Shown here: piece after piece, positions 44,323 to 53,616 of the stretch
Numbering within the stretch: position 1 is the stretch's first letter
Layout: each line of letters begins with the position of its first letter
Source: Ralstonia pickettii
GTDB taxonomy: Bacteria > Pseudomonadota > Gammaproteobacteria > Burkholderiales > Burkholderiaceae
Assembly (NCBI RefSeq): GCF_030582395.1
Contig: NZ_CP104381.1
Span: forward strand, 682,001 to 746,000
Direction: 5' to 3'
Length of the DNA: 64,000 nucleotides
Position numbers and translations under genes: made by a program
Notes under the pieces: generated by a model
The model's input: the letters and a program-made list of their open reading frames with translations, nothing else
Told to the model about the DNA's origin: nothing
The model's database searches: none

Positions 44323-44997
44323 ATGAAAAAACGCGCCATCGTCCTGCTCTCCGGCGGGCTGGACTCTGCCACCGTGCTCGCCATGGCCAATGCGGACGGC
44401 TTTGAGACTTACGCGCTGTCGATGCGCTATGGCCAACGCCACTCGTCCGAGCTGGAAGCGGCCAAGAAAGTCGCGGCGGCGCTTGGCGCAGTGCGCCATG
44501 AAATCGTCGATCTGGACCTGCGCAAGTTCGGTGGCTCGGCCTTGACCGACGATACGCTCGACGTGCCGACCGACGGTGCGCAGACGGGTATCCCGATCAC
44601 GTATGTGCCGGCGCGCAACACGATCATGCTGTCGCTGGCGCTTGGCTGGGCTGAGGCGGTCGGCGCACGCGACCTGTTTTTTGGCGCAAATGCCGTGGAC
44701 TACTCCGGCTATCCGGACTGCCGTCCCGAATACGTTGCCGCTTACGAAACGCTCGCCAACCTGGCGACGAAGGCCGGTGTGGAAGGCGAGCGCATCCGCG
44801 TGAACGCACCCATCATCGACATGACCAAGGCGGAAATCATCCAGGCCGGCGTGCGGCTGGGTGTGGACTACGGCCTGACCGTGTCCTGCTACAAGGCCGA
44901 CGACGAGGGTCGGGCTTGCGGCGTCTGCGATTCATGCCGCATTCGCAAGGCCGGCTTTGAAGCTGCGGGCGTGCCCGACCCCACCCGCTACGTCTGA
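44323..44997 (+). CDS. queC: 7-cyano-7-deazaguanine synthase QueC
   Basis: The 224-residue enzyme converts carboxydeazaguanine to preQ0 for queuosine tRNA modification. It has the PP-loop [14 protein letters not shown] and the zinc site [11 protein letters not shown] with an upstream Cys in [12 protein letters not shown]. The ATG at 44323 has AAGG upstream; an upstream TTG is unlikely. Its place after tol-pal is typical in proteobacteria. Confidence 0.97.
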   Translation: MKKRAIVLLSGGLDSATVLAMANADGFETYALSMRYGQRHSSELEAAKKVAAALGAVRHEIVDLDLRKFGGSALTDDTLDVPTDGAQTGIPITYVPARNTIMLSLALGWAEAVGARDLFFGANAVDYSGYPDCRPEYVAAYETLANLATKAGVEGERIRVNAPIIDMTKAEIIQAGVRLGVDYGLTVSCYKADDEGRACGVCDSCRIRKAGFEAAGVPDPTRYV

Positions 44998-45003
44998 CGC
45001 ACC

Positions 45004-46119
45004 ATGCCCGATATCGACCTCAACGCGCTGTCCCACACGGTGCTGTGGGCCACGTTTGCGCTGACGTTCGTGTTTGGCGCGATCCTTCAGCGCACGCACT
45101 TCTGCACGATGGGCGCGGTGTCCGACGTCGTCAACATCGGCGACTGGAACCGGCTGCGCATGTGGGCACTGGCCATCGGTGTGGCCATGATCGGCACCGG
45201 GTGCCTGAGCTGGCTTGGCCTGATCGATACAAGCAAGACGATCTACACGGCCAGCAAGCTGCTGTGGCTGTCGTCGCTGGTGGGCGGCCTGCTGTTCGGC
45301 TTCGGCATGGTGCTGGGCTCAGGGTGCGGAAGCAAGACGTTGGTGCGTATCGGCGGCGGCAATTTGAAGTCGGTCGTCGTGTTGGTGTTTCTGGGGCTGG
45401 CGGCGTACATGACGCTCAAGGGCGTGTTTGGCGTGGTGCGCGTCGCAACGGTGGACAGCGTGGCGATTACATTGCCGACGTCGCAGGATTTGCCCAGCGT
45501 GCTCGGCCACGCGTTCTCCGCCGATGCGCGCATGCTGCGCCTTGTTCTGGCGTTGGTAATCGGTGGGGCGCTGTCGGTGTGGGCGCTCATCTCGCGCGAT
45601 TTCCGCACCGGTGACAACCTGCTCGGTGGCATCGGCGTTGGCCTCATCATCGTCGGCATGTGGTATGTCTCCGGGCATCTCGGCTACGTGCAGGAAGATC
45701 CGAGCACGCTGCAGGAAGCGTTCGTGGCGACCAACAGCGGCCGCATGGAGGCATTGAGTTTCGTGGCGCCGGTGTCGTATACGCTGGAGTGGCTGATGTT
45801 CTTCAGCGATACGTCGAAGGTCCTGACGGTCGGTATCGTCAGCGTGCTCGGTGTGATTGCCGGTTCGGCGGCGGTGGCGCTGGCCACGCGCACGTTCCGT
45901 TGGGAGGGCTTTGCCAATGCCGAGGACACAGGCAACCACATCATCGGCGGTATCCTCATGGGCATTGGCGGCGTCACGGCGCTCGGTTGCACGATCGGGC
46001 AAGGGCTGTCCGGTGTGTCGACGCTGGCGGTCGGATCGTTCATCGCGCTCGCGGGCATCGTGATCGGCGCGGTGCTGGCGTTCCGCTACCAGATCTGGCG
46101 AATGGAACGTCTGGTTTGA
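45004..46119 (+). CDS. YeeE/YedE family transporter, likely for sulfur compounds
   Basis: The 371-residue protein has about ten membrane spans and the family's conserved cysteines: FCTMGAVSD near residue 33, GSGCGSKTL near residue 107 and LGCTIGQGLSG near residue 336. Homologues such as TsuA take up thiosulfate by passing it between these cysteines. It starts six bases after queC but has no known tie to queuosine. The exact substrate is inferred from the family. Confidence 0.88.
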   Translation: MPDIDLNALSHTVLWATFALTFVFGAILQRTHFCTMGAVSDVVNIGDWNRLRMWALAIGVAMIGTGCLSWLGLIDTSKTIYTASKLLWLSSLVGGLLFGFGMVLGSGCGSKTLVRIGGGNLKSVVVLVFLGLAAYMTLKGVFGVVRVATVDSVAITLPTSQDLPSVLGHAFSADARMLRLVLALVIGGALSVWALISRDFRTGDNLLGGIGVGLIIVGMWYVSGHLGYVQEDPSTLQEAFVATNSGRMEALSFVAPVSYTLEWLMFFSDTSKVLTVGIVSVLGVIAGSAAVALATRTFRWEGFANAEDTGNHIIGGILMGIGGVTALGCTIGQGLSGVSTLAVGSFIALAGIVIGAVLAFRYQIWRMERLV

Positions 46120-46131
46120 TCTGACGGGCCG

Positions 46132-46161
46132 TTGACAGAATCGCGGGTATCTCCCTATAAT
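46132..46161 (+). promoter_or_regulatory. sigma-70 promoter of tRNA-Lys
   Basis: TTGACA and TATAAT, both perfect consensus boxes, lie 18 bases apart and are followed by a GC-rich discriminator (CGCGG), the usual form of stringently controlled tRNA promoters. The tRNA begins 11 bases after the -10. Confidence 0.93.
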
Positions 46162-46172
46162 CGCGGTCTTTG

Positions 46173-46248
46173 GGGTCTTTAGCTCAGTCGGTAGAGCAGT
46201 AGACTTTTAATCTATTGGTCGCGGGTTCGAATCCCGCAGGACCCACCA
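46173..46248 (+). tRNA. tRNA-Lys (anticodon UUU)
   Basis: The 76-base cloverleaf has acceptor GGGTCTT paired with AGGACCC, D-loop AGCTCAGTCGGTAGAGC, anticodon stem GTAGA/TCTAT with loop CTTTTAA (TTT at 46206-46208), T-arm GCGGGTTCGAATCCCGC and an encoded CCA end. It is flanked by its own promoter and terminator. Confidence 0.98.
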
Positions 46249-46255
46249 AAATTCG

Positions 46256-46286
46256 AAGGGCTGACAGGCAACTGTCGGCCCTTTTT
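46256..46286 (+). terminator. terminator of tRNA-Lys
   Basis: A 12-bp stem (AAGGGCTGACAG with CTGTCGGCCCTT, one G-U pair) closes a GCAA loop and is followed by a T-run. It starts eight bases after the CCA end. Confidence 0.9.
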
Positions 46287-46486
46287 GTTTGGCTGTCTTT
46301 CTGCACGGCTGCCACTCTTCTGCTCTGCGCGTGGCGTTGCTTCCACATTCAAAGCGCGGGCATCCCTCCCGAAAGCACAATACTCGCTCCGCGCCGAACA
46401 CATGTGCGGCGTGTCGCATCTGGCCACCGCTGCTAGGGATTTCCTCTATAGCGCGGGCCGCCTCCAACCGCGACCATATCCTCTAA

Positions 46487-46500
46487 TGGAACCGGTTCCA
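46487..46500. promoter_or_regulatory. PtxS-type operator of the kgu operon
   Basis: TGGAACCGGTTCCA is a perfect 14-base palindrome with the central CCGG of LacI-family operators. It lies 20 bases before kguE. It differs by one base per half from the TGAAACCGGTTTCA site known for Pseudomonas PtxS. A LacI-family gene closes this operon, so repression relieved by 2-ketogluconate is expected. Confidence 0.82.
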
Positions 46501-46519
46501 TACGGAGAAAAGCGCACAA

Positions 46520-47290
46520 ATGGCAGATATCGTGATCGTGGCAAGCGCGTTCGGCGTCGCTCAGGTGCTTGAGCAGGGACATCACGTCTATGTCCCGCTG
46601 GCGGCGTCGGTCGGTGCTGCCGGCTTCGAGGTGCGGCGTGAATTGTTGCCTGTTGGCCTCGATGGCACGGTATCCGCTGAGGTCCTGGTTGCCTTGGGCC
46701 GGCTCATCACCGCGCATGGTCTCTGGGCGGTCTACTCGACACCGGCCACGCTTTACACGGACGACGGTGCTTTGGATGCAGGCGCGATCTGCGGCGCGCT
46801 GGTTGAAGCGCAGACCTTGGGTGCGCGCATTGTGAAGTTCCAGCTCGGCGGATTTGCCGGCGATGCGTCGGCAGAGGCGCTGGCCCAGCTGTTGCAAGGC
46901 GCGCGAGCACGGATACTCGTTGAGAACGGTCAGCAGGCGGTAGGCGGCTCGCTGTCGCAGTTCAGCGACCTGTTCAGCGCATTGAAAGCGGCGGGCCTGA
47001 ACGACATGCTCGGCATGACGTTCGACATCGGCAACTGGGAGTGGGCTGGCGAAGCGCCGCTCACATGCGCGCAGGCGCTGGCGCCGTATGTCCAATACAT
47101 CCACTGCAAGAGCGTTGCGGGCGAGGGCGCGCGTCGCTTTGCGGTGGCGCCTGCGGGCAACGATGCCGGATTCGCCGCTGTGCTGGCCGCGCTGCCCGGC
47201 GATGTACCGCGCGGCATCGAATTCCCGTTCAACGCGGTCGATCCCGCCGCGGACGCCCATCAACATGTCGTGTGGCTCAAGGCCGCCTGA
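46520..47290 (+). CDS. kguE: KguE, sugar isomerase/epimerase-like TIM barrel
   Basis: The 256-residue protein is a xylose-isomerase-like TIM barrel with metal-ligand candidates at strand ends: ILVENGQQ, MTFDIGNWEW, YIHCKS and GIEFPFN. Its place as first gene before a PfkB kinase, MFS transporter, reductase and LacI regulator reproduces the Pseudomonas kguEKTD-ptxS set. The reaction of KguE is not firmly established; an epimerase or isomerase role on ketogluconate is assumed. The palindromic operator lies just upstream. Confidence 0.85.
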   Translation: MADIVIVASAFGVAQVLEQGHHVYVPLAASVGAAGFEVRRELLPVGLDGTVSAEVLVALGRLITAHGLWAVYSTPATLYTDDGALDAGAICGALVEAQTLGARIVKFQLGGFAGDASAEALAQLLQGARARILVENGQQAVGGSLSQFSDLFSALKAAGLNDMLGMTFDIGNWEWAGEAPLTCAQALAPYVQYIHCKSVAGEGARRFAVAPAGNDAGFAAVLAALPGDVPRGIEFPFNAVDPAADAHQHVVWLKAA

Positions 47291-47319
47291 CGGTGACTCG
47301 ACATCGAAGGAGCCTGCGC

Positions 47320-48309
47320 ATGTCGCATACGTTGGATGTCATCACCTACGGCGAAGCCATGGCGATGTTTGTGGCGACGGCGCCGGGGCCGCTCGCGCAG
47401 GTCACGCAGTTCACCAAGCGCATCGCAGGTGCCGATCTGAACGTGGCAGTCGGCCTGAGCCGCCTCGGTTTTCGCGTCGGCTATGTGAGCCGGGTGGGGC
47501 AGGATTCGTTTGGTGAATACGTGCTGGAAACGCTGGCACGCGAACGGATCGACGCATCGTGTGTAGCTGTGGATCCGCAATATCCCACGGGCTTCCAGCT
47601 AAAGTCGCGCGCCGACGATGGCAGTGACCCGCGTGTCGAGTACTTCCGCAAAGGCTCGGCTGCCAGCCGCCTCTCCCGCGCCGACTATGTGGCCGACTAT
47701 GTACTCAGCGCGCGCCATCTGCACCTGACGGGTGTGGCTCCCGCGATCTCTGCGTCGTCGTGCGAACTTGCGTTCCACCTCGCGAGGGAGATGCGTGCGG
47801 CTGGTCGCTCGATTTCGTTTGACCCGAACCTGCGCCCAACGCTGTGGCGTTCCACAACGGAGATGGTGACCACGCTCAACGCGTTGGCGTCGCTTTCCGA
47901 TTGGGTGCTGCCCGGCTTGGCTGAGGGGCGGCAACTGACCGGCCATGACACTCCAGCCGACATCGCGCGCTTTTATCTCGATCGGGGTGCGCGCGGCGTT
48001 GCCATCAAGCTGGGCGCTGCCGGCGCTTACTACCAGACCGCTGATGGCGCGGAAGGCATCGCCGACGGCGTCCGTGTGGAGCGCGTTGTCGACACAGTCG
48101 GTGCGGGCGATGGCTTTGCGGTGGGCGTGGTCAGCGCGCTGCTTGAAGGGCTGTCCGCAGAGCAGGCTGTTGCGCGCGGCAACCGGATTGGCGCGCTGGC
48201 GATCCAGGTGATCGGCGATTCCGAAGGCCTGCCGACGCGTGCCGCGCTCGACGTACTTGAAGAAACGGCCCGCCTGGGGTGCGAGCCGGAATCCATTCCC
48301 AGCGTCTAA
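47320..48309 (+). CDS. kguK: 2-ketogluconate kinase (PfkB family)
   Basis: The 329-residue ribokinase-family protein starts MSHTLDVITYGEAMAMF. It shows GADLNVAVGLSRLG, the substrate-side SFDPNLRPTLW and the PfkB signature with catalytic Asp in DTVGAGDGFAVGV. It phosphorylates 2-keto-D-gluconate to the 6-phosphate. KDG kinases look alike, but the operon context favours ketogluconate. The ATG at 47320 has AAGGAG eight bases upstream; the frame is open far upstream inside kguE. Confidence 0.87.
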   Translation: MSHTLDVITYGEAMAMFVATAPGPLAQVTQFTKRIAGADLNVAVGLSRLGFRVGYVSRVGQDSFGEYVLETLARERIDASCVAVDPQYPTGFQLKSRADDGSDPRVEYFRKGSAASRLSRADYVADYVLSARHLHLTGVAPAISASSCELAFHLAREMRAAGRSISFDPNLRPTLWRSTTEMVTTLNALASLSDWVLPGLAEGRQLTGHDTPADIARFYLDRGARGVAIKLGAAGAYYQTADGAEGIADGVRVERVVDTVGAGDGFAVGVVSALLEGLSAEQAVARGNRIGALAIQVIGDSEGLPTRAALDVLEETARLGCEPESIPSV

Positions 48310-48367
48310 CGCAGCGCTTCGACTGCCGCCCTCGCGGGCAACGCACACCATCAAAGGAGACACGAAC

Positions 48368-49648
48368 ATGGCAACGCAACTTGCTGCGCGGCGCTGGTGG
48401 ATGATCATGCCGATCGTCTTTATCACCTACAGCCTGGCCTACCTCGACCGCGCGAACTATGGCTTCGCGGCGGCGGCTGGCATCAATCACGATCTGGGGA
48501 TCAGCCAGGGGCTGTCGTCGTTGATTGGGGCGCTGTTCTTCCTCGGCTACTTCTTCTTCCAGATACCGGGCGCGATCTATGCAGAGCGCCGCAGCGTGAA
48601 GAAGCTCGTGTTCATCAGCTTGGTGTTATGGGGTTTGTGCGCGGCGCTCACCGGTGTCGTGAGCGACATTCCCTCGCTGCTCGCGATTCGCTTTGTGCTG
48701 GGCGTAGTCGAGGCGGCCGTCATGCCGGCAATGCTGATCTACATCAGCAACTGGTTTACCAAGCAAGAACGCTCGCGCGCGAATACGTTTCTGATTCTGG
48801 GCAATCCAGTGACGGTGTTGTGGATGTCGGTGGTATCGGGCTACCTCGTGCGCGAGTTTGGCTGGCGCCATATGTTCATCGCTGAGGGCGTGCCCGCCAT
48901 AATCTGGGCCGTGTGCTGGTGGTGTCTGGTACAGGACAAGCCCGCGCAGGCGCCGTGGCTGAGCCCTCAGGAAAAACGCGATTTGGAACAAGCCTTGGCA
49001 ACGGAACAGGCGGGCATCAAGCCGATGCGCAACTATGGCGAAGCTTTCCGCTCGCCTGCGGTCGTCAAACTCTGTGCGCAGTACTTCTGCTGGAGCATTG
49101 GCGTGTACGGCTTCGTGCTGTGGCTGCCGTCCATCGTCAAGAACGGCTCGTCGCTCGGCATGGTCGAGACGGGCTGGCTGTCGGCGCTGCCGTACCTTGC
49201 GGCCACCATCGCGATGCTCGCGGCGTCGTGGGCATCCGACAAGGTGGGGTCGCGGCGCGGCTTCGTTTGGCCGTTCCTGCTGGTGGGCGCTGCGGCGTTT
49301 GCCGCATCGTTTGCGCTCGGGTCCACGCATTTCTGGATGTCGTATGTGCTGCTCGTGATCGCCGGAGCGGCGATGTATGCGCCGTATGGTCCGTTCTTCG
49401 CGATCGTGCCGGAGCTGCTGCCGAAGAACGTCGCCGGTGGGGCGATGGCGTTGATCAACAGCATGGGTGCCCTCGGTTCGTTTGTTGGCTCGTACTTCGT
49501 TGGCTACCTCAACGGTGCCACCGGCTCGCCGCTGGCGTCGTACGCATTCATGAGCGCCGCGCTCCTGGCCGCCGTGGTGCTCACGCTCTGCGTCAAGCCG
49601 CAGCCGCCAGAAACGTACGCGTTCGCCCATCCTGTGTCTGGAAAATGA
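48368..49648 (+). CDS. kguT: 2-ketogluconate MFS transporter
   Basis: The 426-residue protein has twelve spans and the anion:cation symporter (ACS) family look of the major facilitator superfamily: [18 protein letters not shown] in span 1, [18 protein letters not shown] between spans 2 and 3, and a central loop after residue 190. It should import 2-ketogluconate with protons. AAAGGAG precedes the ATG at 48368. Context gives the substrate. Confidence 0.87.
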   Translation: MATQLAARRWWMIMPIVFITYSLAYLDRANYGFAAAAGINHDLGISQGLSSLIGALFFLGYFFFQIPGAIYAERRSVKKLVFISLVLWGLCAALTGVVSDIPSLLAIRFVLGVVEAAVMPAMLIYISNWFTKQERSRANTFLILGNPVTVLWMSVVSGYLVREFGWRHMFIAEGVPAIIWAVCWWCLVQDKPAQAPWLSPQEKRDLEQALATEQAGIKPMRNYGEAFRSPAVVKLCAQYFCWSIGVYGFVLWLPSIVKNGSSLGMVETGWLSALPYLAATIAMLAASWASDKVGSRRGFVWPFLLVGAAAFAASFALGSTHFWMSYVLLVIAGAAMYAPYGPFFAIVPELLPKNVAGGAMALINSMGALGSFVGSYFVGYLNGATGSPLASYAFMSAALLAAVVLTLCVKPQPPETYAFAHPVSGK

Positions 49649-49652
49649 ACCG

Positions 49653-50627
49653 ATGAAACCGCTTGTCGTTGCCTACAAACCGCTGCCCGACGATGTGGCG
49701 GCCCAGTTGCGCCAGCATGTCGAACTTGTCGAGGTCGACGGCGCTGCGGCGTTGACCGAGTCGCTTGCCAACGCCGAAGGCGCGATCGGTGCGAGCTTGA
49801 AGATCACGCCCCGGATGCTCGACCACGCGCCACGCCTCAGGGCGTGGTCCACGATCTCCGTCGGCTATGACAACTTCGACGTGCCTGATCTCACGCGTCG
49901 GGGCATCGTGCTGGCGCACACACCGGATGTGTTGACCGAGTCGACCGCCGATACCGTGTTTGCGCTCATTCTCGCGTCGGCGCGTCGTGTCGTGGAGCTG
50001 GCCGAGTGGGTCCGGGCCGGCAACTGGCAGCGCAGCATCGGGCCGGAGCTTTACGGCACGGACGTCCACGGCAAGACGATCGGCATCCTCGGGCTGGGTC
50101 GGATCGGCGCGGCGTTGGCCCGCCGTGCGGTGCACGGGTTTCGGATGCACGTGCTCTACACGAACCGGCATCCGCATCCCGAGGCCGAAGCGCAGTACGG
50201 CGCGCGCCGCGTGACGCTCGACACATTGCTGGCCGAATCGGATTTTGTGTGCCTACAGGTGCCGCTGACGCCCGAAACACAGCACCTGATCGGGCCGGCG
50301 GAACTGGCCAAGATGAAGCGAGGCGCGATCCTGATCAATGCATCGCGGGGGCCCGTCGTCGACGAAGCGGCGCTCATTCATGCCTTGCGCAATGGCACGA
50401 TCCGCGGCGCCGGGCTCGATGTGTTCGAGCACGAGCCGCTGCCCCCCGACTCGCCATTGCTGGCGATGAAGAATGTGGTGGCCTTGCCCCATATCGGCTC
50501 CGCAACGCACGAGACGCGGCACGCCATGGCGCGCTGCGCGGCAGACAACCTGATCAAGGCGCTGGCCGGCACGTTACGTGAAAACCTGGTCAATCCACTG
50601 GTGCTGGAGCACGCGCGCACCTCGTGA
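49653..50627 (+). CDS. kguD: 2-keto-6-phosphogluconate reductase (D-2-hydroxyacid dehydrogenase)
   Basis: The 324-residue NAD(P)-dependent enzyme has the Rossmann motif [15 protein letters not shown] and the family's catalytic Arg ([11 protein letters not shown]), Glu (DVFEHEPLP) and His (LPHIGSAT). It reduces 2-keto-6-phosphogluconate to 6-phosphogluconate, which enters the Entner-Doudoroff or pentose phosphate pathway. It starts four bases after kguT. Glyoxylate reductase is the look-alike family; context decides. Confidence 0.88.
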   Translation: MKPLVVAYKPLPDDVAAQLRQHVELVEVDGAAALTESLANAEGAIGASLKITPRMLDHAPRLRAWSTISVGYDNFDVPDLTRRGIVLAHTPDVLTESTADTVFALILASARRVVELAEWVRAGNWQRSIGPELYGTDVHGKTIGILGLGRIGAALARRAVHGFRMHVLYTNRHPHPEAEAQYGARRVTLDTLLAESDFVCLQVPLTPETQHLIGPAELAKMKRGAILINASRGPVVDEAALIHALRNGTIRGAGLDVFEHEPLPPDSPLLAMKNVVALPHIGSATHETRHAMARCAADNLIKALAGTLRENLVNPLVLEHARTS

Positions 50628-50706
50628 GCTGCGTGCCGGGATTGCGCTATGATCCTCGCACTCCGGCTCCGGCCCCTCGCGCCGACGGCCTGTTCTGAAG
50701 CGCATC

Positions 50707-51771
50707 GTGACTGATTTCCCATCCTCTTCCTCGCGCCCTGCGACCATCACCGACGTGGCCCGCGAAGCGGGAACCGGCAAGACCAGTGTGTCCCGCTACC
50801 TGAATGGCGAGACGCAAGTCCTTTCCGAAGATTTGCGACAACGCATCGAAGCCGCCATTAAGCGGTTGAACTACCGGCCCAACCAAATGGCCCGTGGCCT
50901 CAAGCGGGGCCGCAATCGGCTGCTCGGCATGCTGGTGGCCGATCTGACCAATCCCTATACGATTGAAGTGCTGCAGGGCGTGGAGGCAGCCTGCCACGCG
51001 CTGGGCTACATGCCGCTCATCTGCCACGCCGCCAACGAGATCGAGATGGAGCGCCGGTTCGTCCAGTTGCTGACGACGTATCGGGTCGAAGGCTTGATCG
51101 TCAACGCGCTGGGCGCGGAAGAGGCCGTGCTGCGTCCCTTGCGGGGTGGCGGTATTCCGGCTGTGCTGGTGGATCGCACCGTCGACGGGTTCGACGCCGA
51201 CCTCGTGGGGCTCGATAACCGTGATGCCGTCAGCCTGGGGGTGCAGCATTTGCTGGATCAAGGCTTCGATGCCATCCAGTTCATCGTGCAACCGTTTGAA
51301 CAGGTCAGTTCGCGGCGAGATCGTGAACGCGCATTTCGCGAGACGATGGCAGCGAGAGGCCTGCCAGCGGAGCCGACCGTGGTGCTCGACCCGAACGATC
51401 CGGCCGCATCTGCACGTGCGCTGGCCGAAATCGATGTACGCATCGATGCCGTGCAGCGCCGGGGCGGAAAGCGACTGGCGCTGTTCATTGCCAATGCGCC
51501 GGTTGCGCTCATCGTTGCGCGGCATCTGCGCACGCAGTTCGGCACGGCCTGGCTGGAGCGGGCAGCCCTGCTGTCGATCGATGATCCGGAATGGGCGGAG
51601 TTGATTGGCATCACCACGATCCGGCAACCGACGTACGACATCGGTTACAAGGCCGTCGAATTTGTGCATGAACGCATCGAAGGCGTGACCGGGGATGCCC
51701 GCGTCGTATTGCTGCCTGGTACGCTCGTCGAGCGGGCTTCGACGCTGCATGTTGTCGAGGCCGCGTCATGA
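50707..51771 (+). CDS. ptxS: LacI-family regulator PtxS
   Basis: The 354-residue repressor has the N-terminal helix-turn-helix and hinge (ITDVAREAGTGKTSVSRYLNGE, NYRPNQMARGLKRG) and a periplasmic-binding-like sensor domain. The GTG start at 50707 is in the usual place. It should bind the palindrome at 46487-46500 and release it with 2-ketogluconate. No second copy of the site is visible in the 79 bases before ptxS, so it is probably read through from the operon. Confidence 0.9.
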   Translation: MTDFPSSSSRPATITDVAREAGTGKTSVSRYLNGETQVLSEDLRQRIEAAIKRLNYRPNQMARGLKRGRNRLLGMLVADLTNPYTIEVLQGVEAACHALGYMPLICHAANEIEMERRFVQLLTTYRVEGLIVNALGAEEAVLRPLRGGGIPAVLVDRTVDGFDADLVGLDNRDAVSLGVQHLLDQGFDAIQFIVQPFEQVSSRRDRERAFRETMAARGLPAEPTVVLDPNDPAASARALAEIDVRIDAVQRRGGKRLALFIANAPVALIVARHLRTQFGTAWLERAALLSIDDPEWAELIGITTIRQPTYDIGYKAVEFVHERIEGVTGDARVVLLPGTLVERASTLHVVEAAS

Positions 51772-52253
51772 CGGTGCGTCTTTACCTCGCCGGCCCGGAT
51801 GTTTTCCGTCCCCAGCCCATCGCGCACGGCGAAGCCCTGAAGGCGCTGTGCGCCGAGTTCGGCTTCATCGGCCTGTATCCGCTCGACAACACGATCGCTC
51901 CGCAAGCCGACGGCCCTGCCACCGCTGCGGAGATCTATCGCCAGAACATCGCGCTGATCGACTCGGCTGACGCCGTGCTCGCCAACGTAGCGGATTTTCG
52001 GGGCCACGAGCCAGATTCCGGCACGTGCTTCGAAATCGGCTACGCCATCGCCCGCGGCAAAGACGTGTGGTGCTATCACGTGCCCGACGCACCGCTCCTG
52101 GCGCAGGTGCCGAACACCAACGGCAACGATGCCGACGGCTGGGCCGTGGAAGATTTCGGCCTGCCGCGCAACCTCATGATCGCGTGCAGCTGTCACCTCG
52201 TCGTGGGCGATGTGCGCGCGTGCCTCGAGCGCATGTGCGCACACTACACATAG
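51768..52253 (+). CDS. nucleoside 2-deoxyribosyltransferase family protein
   Basis: The 161-residue protein shows the family's VRLYLAGPDVF start with the base-binding region, the DSADAVLANVADFRG loop and the catalytic Glu in SGTCFEIGYAIARG. Members exchange or hydrolyse nucleobases of deoxynucleosides or nucleotides. The ATG overlaps the end of ptxS by four bases, so it is translated with the kgu operon although its chemistry is unrelated. A DNPH1-like nucleotide hydrolase role is an alternative. Confidence 0.85.
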   Translation: MTVRLYLAGPDVFRPQPIAHGEALKALCAEFGFIGLYPLDNTIAPQADGPATAAEIYRQNIALIDSADAVLANVADFRGHEPDSGTCFEIGYAIARGKDVWCYHVPDAPLLAQVPNTNGNDADGWAVEDFGLPRNLMIACSCHLVVGDVRACLERMCAHYT

Positions 52254-52287
52254 TCGCGCGCTGGATATGCGTATGCGGATTGCTTCC

Positions 52288-52316
52288 TTCAAGGCGGTAG
52301 GCGCCGTCCGTATAGT
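52288..52316 (+). promoter_or_regulatory. possible promoter of the acyl-CoA-dehydrogenase-like gene
   Basis: TTCAAG and TATAGT lie 17 bases apart, 39 bases before the start codon at 52355. The -35 is weak and the -10 is good. Confidence 0.4.
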
Positions 52317-52354
52317 GCCTGCACCGGATGGCGTCTCCGACGCAAGGCAAACGC

Positions 52355-53527
52355 ATGAAGCTCGACGATCTGCATCAACTTCCAGACCTGACGCAACTGC
52401 TGGCTGAGCTGGCAGCGACTGCTGCGCAGCGTGACCAGCACGGCGGCCATGCCGCGCACGAGAAAGCGGCGATTGCACGCGCCGGATTGCTGCCCCTGGT
52501 GATTCCCACGCAATACGGCGGAGCCGGCGTCAGTTGGGCCGATGCCTTTGCCACGGTGCGCGCTATTGCCGCAGTCGACAGCTCGCTTGGGCATTTGATT
52601 GCTTTCCAATATCTGCAAACCGCGACCGTCTATCTGTACGGCTCCGACGCGCAACGCGAACGCTTCCTGCGTCCGACCGCTGAGCTGGGGTGGTGGTGGG
52701 GCAACGCTGTCAATCCGCTCGATCATCGACTGCGTGCGCAGCGCTCGGGCAGCGGTTGGCTGCTCGATGGCGAAAAGGGTTTCTGTTCCGGCACGCTCGG
52801 CTCCGACGTGATGGTCGTGTCTGCCCACGATGCGGCCAGCGGCAACCCCGTTGTCGCAGTGGTGCCGACCGCGCGCTACGGCATCACGGTGAGGGATGAC
52901 TGGCATCCGATCGGGCAGCGCCAGACCGACAGCGCGTCTGTGCAATTCCGGCACGTGCAGGTCAGCGAAGACGAAGTGCTGGTCCGCCCCGAGGCCGTCC
53001 TCACGCCATATCAAACGTTGCGTTCCTGTATCGCGCAGAACGTATTGGTCAATCTCTACACCGGCATTGCCGCAGGCGCGCTGGACGAGGCACGCAAGCA
53101 CACGCTGCAATCGTCGCGGCCATGGATCACCTCGGGTGTGGAGCGCGCGGCGGACGATCCTTACCAAATTCACCGCTTTGGCGAGATGCGCGTGCAATTG
53201 CTGGCTGCAGAAGCGCTGGCCGATCGCGCCATCCAACGGTTGGACCGCGCTTGGCGTAAAGGCGCCGCGCTCGGCGCCGACGAGCGGGCCGAGGTCTCGC
53301 TTGCCACGGCCGAAGCCAAGGTGTTGGCACATCGTGCCGCGTTGTTCGTCGCCCAGGAATTGTTTGAGGCGACGGGCGCACGTTCGACCAAGGCCGCGCT
53401 GGCGCTGGACCGTTTCTGGCGCAACGCGCGCACACATACGCTGCACGACCCGCTTGACTACAAGTTGCGCGCCATCGGCCGCTACGCGCTGGAAGGCATC
53501 CTGCCTGACGCCACCATCTACGGCTGA
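52355..53527 (+). CDS. DszC/SfnB-like flavin-dependent oxidoreductase (acyl-CoA dehydrogenase fold)
   Basis: The 390-residue protein has an acyl-CoA dehydrogenase fold but lacks the catalytic Glu pattern of true dehydrogenases. The C-terminus ARSTKAALALDRFWRNART followed by HTLHDPLDYKLRAIG is typical of the DszC-like monooxygenase group, which includes SfnB/SfnC-type sulfur-acquisition enzymes and oxidises sulfur or nitrogen heteroatoms with FMNH2. The ATG at 52355 has AAGG seven bases upstream. The next gene is a TauD-like dioxygenase, which fits organosulfur use. The substrate is unknown. Confidence 0.78.
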   Translation: MKLDDLHQLPDLTQLLAELAATAAQRDQHGGHAAHEKAAIARAGLLPLVIPTQYGGAGVSWADAFATVRAIAAVDSSLGHLIAFQYLQTATVYLYGSDAQRERFLRPTAELGWWWGNAVNPLDHRLRAQRSGSGWLLDGEKGFCSGTLGSDVMVVSAHDAASGNPVVAVVPTARYGITVRDDWHPIGQRQTDSASVQFRHVQVSEDEVLVRPEAVLTPYQTLRSCIAQNVLVNLYTGIAAGALDEARKHTLQSSRPWITSGVERAADDPYQIHRFGEMRVQLLAAEALADRAIQRLDRAWRKGAALGADERAEVSLATAEAKVLAHRAALFVAQELFEATGARSTKAALALDRFWRNARTHTLHDPLDYKLRAIGRYALEGILPDATIYG

Positions 53528-53616
53528 ACGCCTATCGATCTGCGCATTCCTTCGTTGGCACACGACCGCGGCGGGCAGTGTAATGTGAAATTCGTCTATT
53601 GCCGCGCGCTTACATC

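Noticed and set aside
46173..46519. Prophage or island attachment site at tRNA-Lys
   Set aside because: No second copy of the tRNA 3' end and no integrase is visible in the window.
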